NCBI RefSeq assembly: GCF_049860805.1
Contig: NZ_CP187555.1
Span: forward strand, 2,976,001 to 3,040,000
Direction of reading: 5' to 3'
Source: Parabacteroides sp900760525
Lineage (GTDB): Bacteria > Bacteroidota > Bacteroidia > Bacteroidales > Tannerellaceae
DNA: 64,000 bases
The position numbers and the translations under genes are program-made. The notes under the pieces are model-generated. The model did no database searches. It was given only the letters and a program-made list of their open reading frames with translations, and had not been told where the DNA came from. Shown piece after piece: positions 62,201-64,000 of the stretch (positions are counted from its first letter, which is position 1; every line of letters begins with the position of its first letter).

Positions 62201-63346
62201 AGCAAAGAGGATATAGATAAGATATTCGACCGCTTCTATCAGGCGGAAAACGGCATTTCGAATATCACCAAGACCCCCAGCACGGGTATCGGGCTTTCAT
62301 TGACCAAAAATATTATCGAGTTGCACCACGGGACGATACTGGTGGAAAGTACGCCGGGCTACGGTAGTATTTTCATTGTCCGTCTCCAGAAAGGCTCTGC
62401 TCATTTCACCGAAGAGGAACGGACAGAAGGTCGGCAGGAAAAGCTACCTGAAAACCTGATTCCCGACACGGTCGCCTTCACAGACCACATGGAAGAATTT
62501 TCCGATACCGAACAAAAGGAGGTGTTGATCAAAGGAGACGATTCACCCCGCACGATCCTGCTGGTCGAAGACAATGAAGAACTGCTTCAGATCCTAGCCT
62601 CCCTGTTCTCGCCGATCTACCGCGTCTTGTTGGCACGAGACGGTAAGGAAGGGTTGGAAAAGGCACGCGAGGAACGGCCGGATATTATCGTGAGCGACGT
62701 CATGATGCCGGAAATGTCCGGTACAGAGATGTGCTTGAAGATCAAAAATGATTTTGATGTATGCCACATCCCGGTCGTCCTGCTTACAGCACTCACTTCC
62801 GCCGAGCAAAACATCGAAGGGTTGCAGCGGGGCGCCGACGACTATATCAATAAGCCGTTCAATGCCAAGGTACTGTTGGCACGCTGCAATAACCTGGTCC
62901 GCAACCGTATTATCCTGCAAAAGAAATTCAGCCAGCAGAAGGATTTCGACGCACAATCGCTGGCAAGCAACCCGATCGACCAGAAATTCCTCGATACGGT
63001 CAACTCGATCATTGAAAAGAACTTAGATAATATCGACTTCGACATGAATATGATGGCACGTGAACTGGGACTCAGCCGCAGCTCGTTGTATGCCAAATTC
63101 AAGGCGCTAACCGGCATGACGCCCAACGACTTTGTCCTCAGCTGCAAGCTGAAGCGAGCCGCAGCTATGTTGACCGGTAACCCCGATTTACAGATTGCCG
63201 ATATCTCCGACCGGTTAGGCTTCGGCTCTCCGCGTTATTTCACCCGCTGTTTCAAAGCCCAGTTTGAAATTACCCCGGCAGAATACAGGAAAAAGTCCGA
63301 GAAAGAAAAGGAGGGAGAGAAAAAAGAAGAAAAAGGGGAAGCATAA
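59264..63346 (+). CDS. hybrid two-component system sensor-regulator (HTCS)
   Basis: 1360 residues. Signal region (MRRIIISLIMLLGFCSGI); a periplasmic sensor of repeated reg-propeller units (about 30-700; QDNLGRMWFGTEEG, DSNGRYWIGTTEG, DRQGTIWLGTYYG and others) and a Y_Y_Y domain (about 705-780); a membrane helix about 790-810; HisKA with H about 829 (FFSNISHEFRTPLTL), HATPase motifs (DNGIGI, TGIGLSL); a receiver (about 1097-1210, phospho-Asp in IVSDVMMPEMSG); and an AraC HTH (about 1255-1355, LGLSRSSLYAKFK and FGSPRYFTRCFK). HTCS proteins turn on polysaccharide utilisation loci; no SusCD or glycosidase genes are in view, so its ligand is unknown. The start could be ATG 59264 or 59276. Confidence 0.95.
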   Translation: MSYTMRRIIISLIMLLGFCSGIYPIYFKHIGMQEGLSQLSVMAIYQDNLGRMWFGTEEGISIYDGVQTTVYKPSEYHRQSTNPIGNQTHFIAGDKDGNVFFDSDYSLIRYDMRAQEFRCLRESNVYSVASIKGTIWVGIADSVFTWNPDKNELDFVTKLENRHQHATCFRQDSNGRYWIGTTEGLFRMNDDKSLTCMIMGEDIYGLYEDSRYNLWISIRMNGMYKKDVRGNFTRYRYDPSNPNNISSNQVRDFVEDNFGNIWIGTFTGLNKYNPISNQFEVYARNPLPGSMAHSSVFPVYKDRQGTIWLGTYYGGVNYFNPETDLFTVYAANNVRNDCLNYPFVGKMVEDKDNNIWICTEGGGLNFFDRKKKKFTYFMADENRNSIAHNNLKAIAYSPEHNKLYIGTHTGGLSIFDIKSKRFNNPYFEDPSYAVIAGDRINQMRIYKNELICTGPKGIFKMNLDTEKVSPLFKSGKYYGNTCFLIDSKGYMWLAYGKGVWKINPENEEDQVQFRSGENGLGTFPISQIIEDKEGRIFLGTRGSGLFYYDEEDKRFIGYTTENSFIASDYCYELTLSTLNQLVITGDKGITFFDPDQNLFKVVELGTALPLTGINIGCGILVCKNGEIFVGGSNGMATFFEQQLFNSAKDYQLYFSDLFINNELVFPGDHNKVLTAALPFTQEIELAYNQNNLIFTFTSNNYVNTLKKASYEYMLEGFDKKWIPSKDNNIFYTNLNPGKYTLIVREIQYDPNLEQPRTIKMDIHIHSPWYASKLAYFIYLVLIISILYSIYRFKKSQYMLQTSLEMERKEKESIEELNQAKLQFFSNISHEFRTPLTLIISQIELLLQSSSLSPSVYNKLLKVYKNTYHMRNLISELLDFRKLEQGHMKLKVYEQDIVPFLKEIYLSFYEYASSRSITYNFTAPKGPVICNFDPKQMQKVFYNLLSNAFKYTKSNATVEMILENKEDEVIIKVIDNGIGISKEDIDKIFDRFYQAENGISNITKTPSTGIGLSLTKNIIELHHGTILVESTPGYGSIFIVRLQKGSAHFTEEERTEGRQEKLPENLIPDTVAFTDHMEEFSDTEQKEVLIKGDDSPRTILLVEDNEELLQILASLFSPIYRVLLARDGKEGLEKAREERPDIIVSDVMMPEMSGTEMCLKIKNDFDVCHIPVVLLTALTSAEQNIEGLQRGADDYINKPFNAKVLLARCNNLVRNRIILQKKFSQQKDFDAQSLASNPIDQKFLDTVNSIIEKNLDNIDFDMNMMARELGLSRSSLYAKFKALTGMTPNDFVLSCKLKRAAAMLTGNPDLQIADISDRLGFGSPRYFTRCFKAQFEITPAEYRKKSEKEKEGEKKEEKGEA

Positions 63347-63382
63347 GGCTACGAAACGTCTGTTTCCATCATAAAAGCCTCG

Positions 63383-63531
63383 TTGCGCATGCGCAAAAGG
63401 ACATTTTATTAAGGTAATGACCAGTTGCGCACGCGCGAAAAGGTATTTTAATCTCAAAACGACGAATTGCGCATGCGCGACAGGTCTTATTCTAAGAAAA
63501 ACAACGTATCGTACACGCTACGGGACATTTT
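63383..63531. repeat. 42-bp tandem repeat with palindromic cores
   Basis: Four units spaced about 42 bp start near 63383, 63425, 63467 and 63507. Cores: TTGCGCATGCGCA (perfect dyad TGCGCATGCGCA), TTGCGCACGCGCG, TTGCGCATGCGCG and a decayed TCGTACACGCTACG, each followed by a GGACATTTTA-like tail. Located between converging HTCS and the alkaline-phosphatase-family gene, replacing a conventional terminator. Confidence 0.85.
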
Positions 63532-63532
63532 G

Positions 63533-64000
63533 TCATTTAAACACTTGAGTCATCGGGCGACCGATCCAAACCTGCGGTTGTTTCAACCCGAAGATATAAG
63601 CGATTGTCGAAGCACAGTCGAACTGCATCATGCTTTCTTCAAATTCATATCCTTTCTTGATCCCCTTACCGGAAATAATAAAGGCTGTTTCCATCTCTTC
63701 CATTGTCTTGCCGCCGTGTCCTTTTTTGATGCCGCCATGATCGGCTGTCACGATAAAGATCGTCTCATCCAGCATACCTGCATCCTTAACCGCCTGGATG
63801 ATCTGGCCGACATAACCGTCAAGTTCTTTCAACTTTTCATAATAGGCAGGCGTGTCATGTCCTTCCGCATGGCCGACATGGTCCGGTTCGTCAAAAACGA
63901 TATTCACCAAGGCAGGACGTGCACTCTTGATATAATCGACCGCACATTTGGTAGTGGCAGGATTCTGTGGCTTTTCCGTGATATTTTTATCATAGCTCAA
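63533..64000 (-). CDS. alkaline phosphatase superfamily (nucleotide pyrophosphatase/phosphodiesterase-type), partial
   Basis: The C-terminal 155 residues of a gene entering from the right edge. NIVFDEPDHVGHAEGHD, YEKLKELDGYVGQIIQAV and TADHGGIKKGHGG match the PF01663-type phosphodiesterase/alkaline phosphatase family (the D-H metal ligands of DPDHxGH and DHG). The N-terminus with the nucleophile Thr is outside the window. It converges on the HTCS gene across the 42-bp repeat array. Confidence 0.85.
   Translation of the reverse strand: MSYDKNITEKPQNPATTKCAVDYIKSARPALVNIVFDEPDHVGHAEGHDTPAYYEKLKELDGYVGQIIQAVKDAGMLDETIFIVTADHGGIKKGHGGKTMEEMETAFIISGKGIKKGYEFEESMMQFDCASTIAYIFGLKQPQVWIGRPMTQVFK

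Noticed and set aside
63383..63531. Possible CRISPR array
   Set aside because: Repeats are only partly conserved, the intervals are about 16 bp and similar to one another, and no cas genes are present.

Overview
This window reads as a chromosome segment of a Bacteroidales bacterium, most likely Parabacteroides or another Tannerellaceae (genus is inference). The sequence evidence is: type IX secretion genes (porQ, porG), a hybrid two-component system with extracellular propellers, -7 promoter elements of the form TAnnTTTG with a TTTG box 19 bp upstream, paired OmpH/Skp genes next to bamA, an ExbB-X-ExbD-ExbD operon, and families largely confined to Bacteroidota (DUF4251, DUF6242-like, META lipoproteins, Rpn/PD-(D/E)XK proteins). 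Almost all of it is ordinary core genome; no phage, insertion sequence, CRISPR array or rRNA operon is visible.

Layout. 0-4 kb: meaB and a secreted metallophosphatase/PQQ-propeller protein. 4-8 kb (minus strand): porQ-cmk-ispH-pfkA. 8-13 kb (plus): TonB-like protein, polyprenyl synthase, TatD, tRNA-Ser, then exbB, an unknown membrane protein and two exbD genes, which together make an envelope energy-transduction set. 13-25 kb: GNAT, Lrp/AsnC regulator, asnS, rluB with a long disordered N-terminus, purB, three tRNA-Val, DoxX, tRNA-Arg, asnA, ung, lptD, an HD-domain protein. 25-29 kb: NamZ-type muramidase followed 2 bp later by a sensor kinase with a periplasmic binding-protein domain, then two META-domain lipoproteins. 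29-33 kb: a repeat-filled gene-poor gap, an Rpn-type nuclease, an HTH protein overlapping an M23 peptidase gene, YccF. 33-43 kb (minus): VanX-like dipeptidase, murI, two ompH/skp genes, bamA, uppS, porG, a DUF6242-like lipoprotein, ribD: a cell-envelope biogenesis cluster. 43-50 kb (plus, with two minus genes): prmC-recX, a beta-barrel protein, a broken C10 peptidase, comF, pyrE-SRPBCC-argH-Rieske-like lipoprotein, tRNA Gly-Leu-Gly. 50-59 kb (minus): NfnAB-like pair, GroES-like protein, DUF4251, MATE, a FecCD/ATPase pair without a binding protein, a POT-like transporter. 59-64 kb: a 1360-residue hybrid two-component system and the end of an alkaline-phosphatase-family gene running off the right edge.

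The most unusual signal is not a gene. Four intergenic sites (6.6, 29.8, 43.3 and 55.5 kb) carry short tandem arrays with a period of about 21-22 bp, built from (near-)palindromic units whose sequence is mostly private to each site. A fifth site (63.4 kb) has a 42-bp period, about twice that. Separately, three intercistronic gaps (0.1, 21.3 and 36.3 kb) hold inverted repeats made of TTGAAAR-like heptads, two of them ending within a few bases of a start codon. I know of no named element that covers these; whether they are RNA structures, protein-binding arrays or recombination scars cannot be decided from this window alone.
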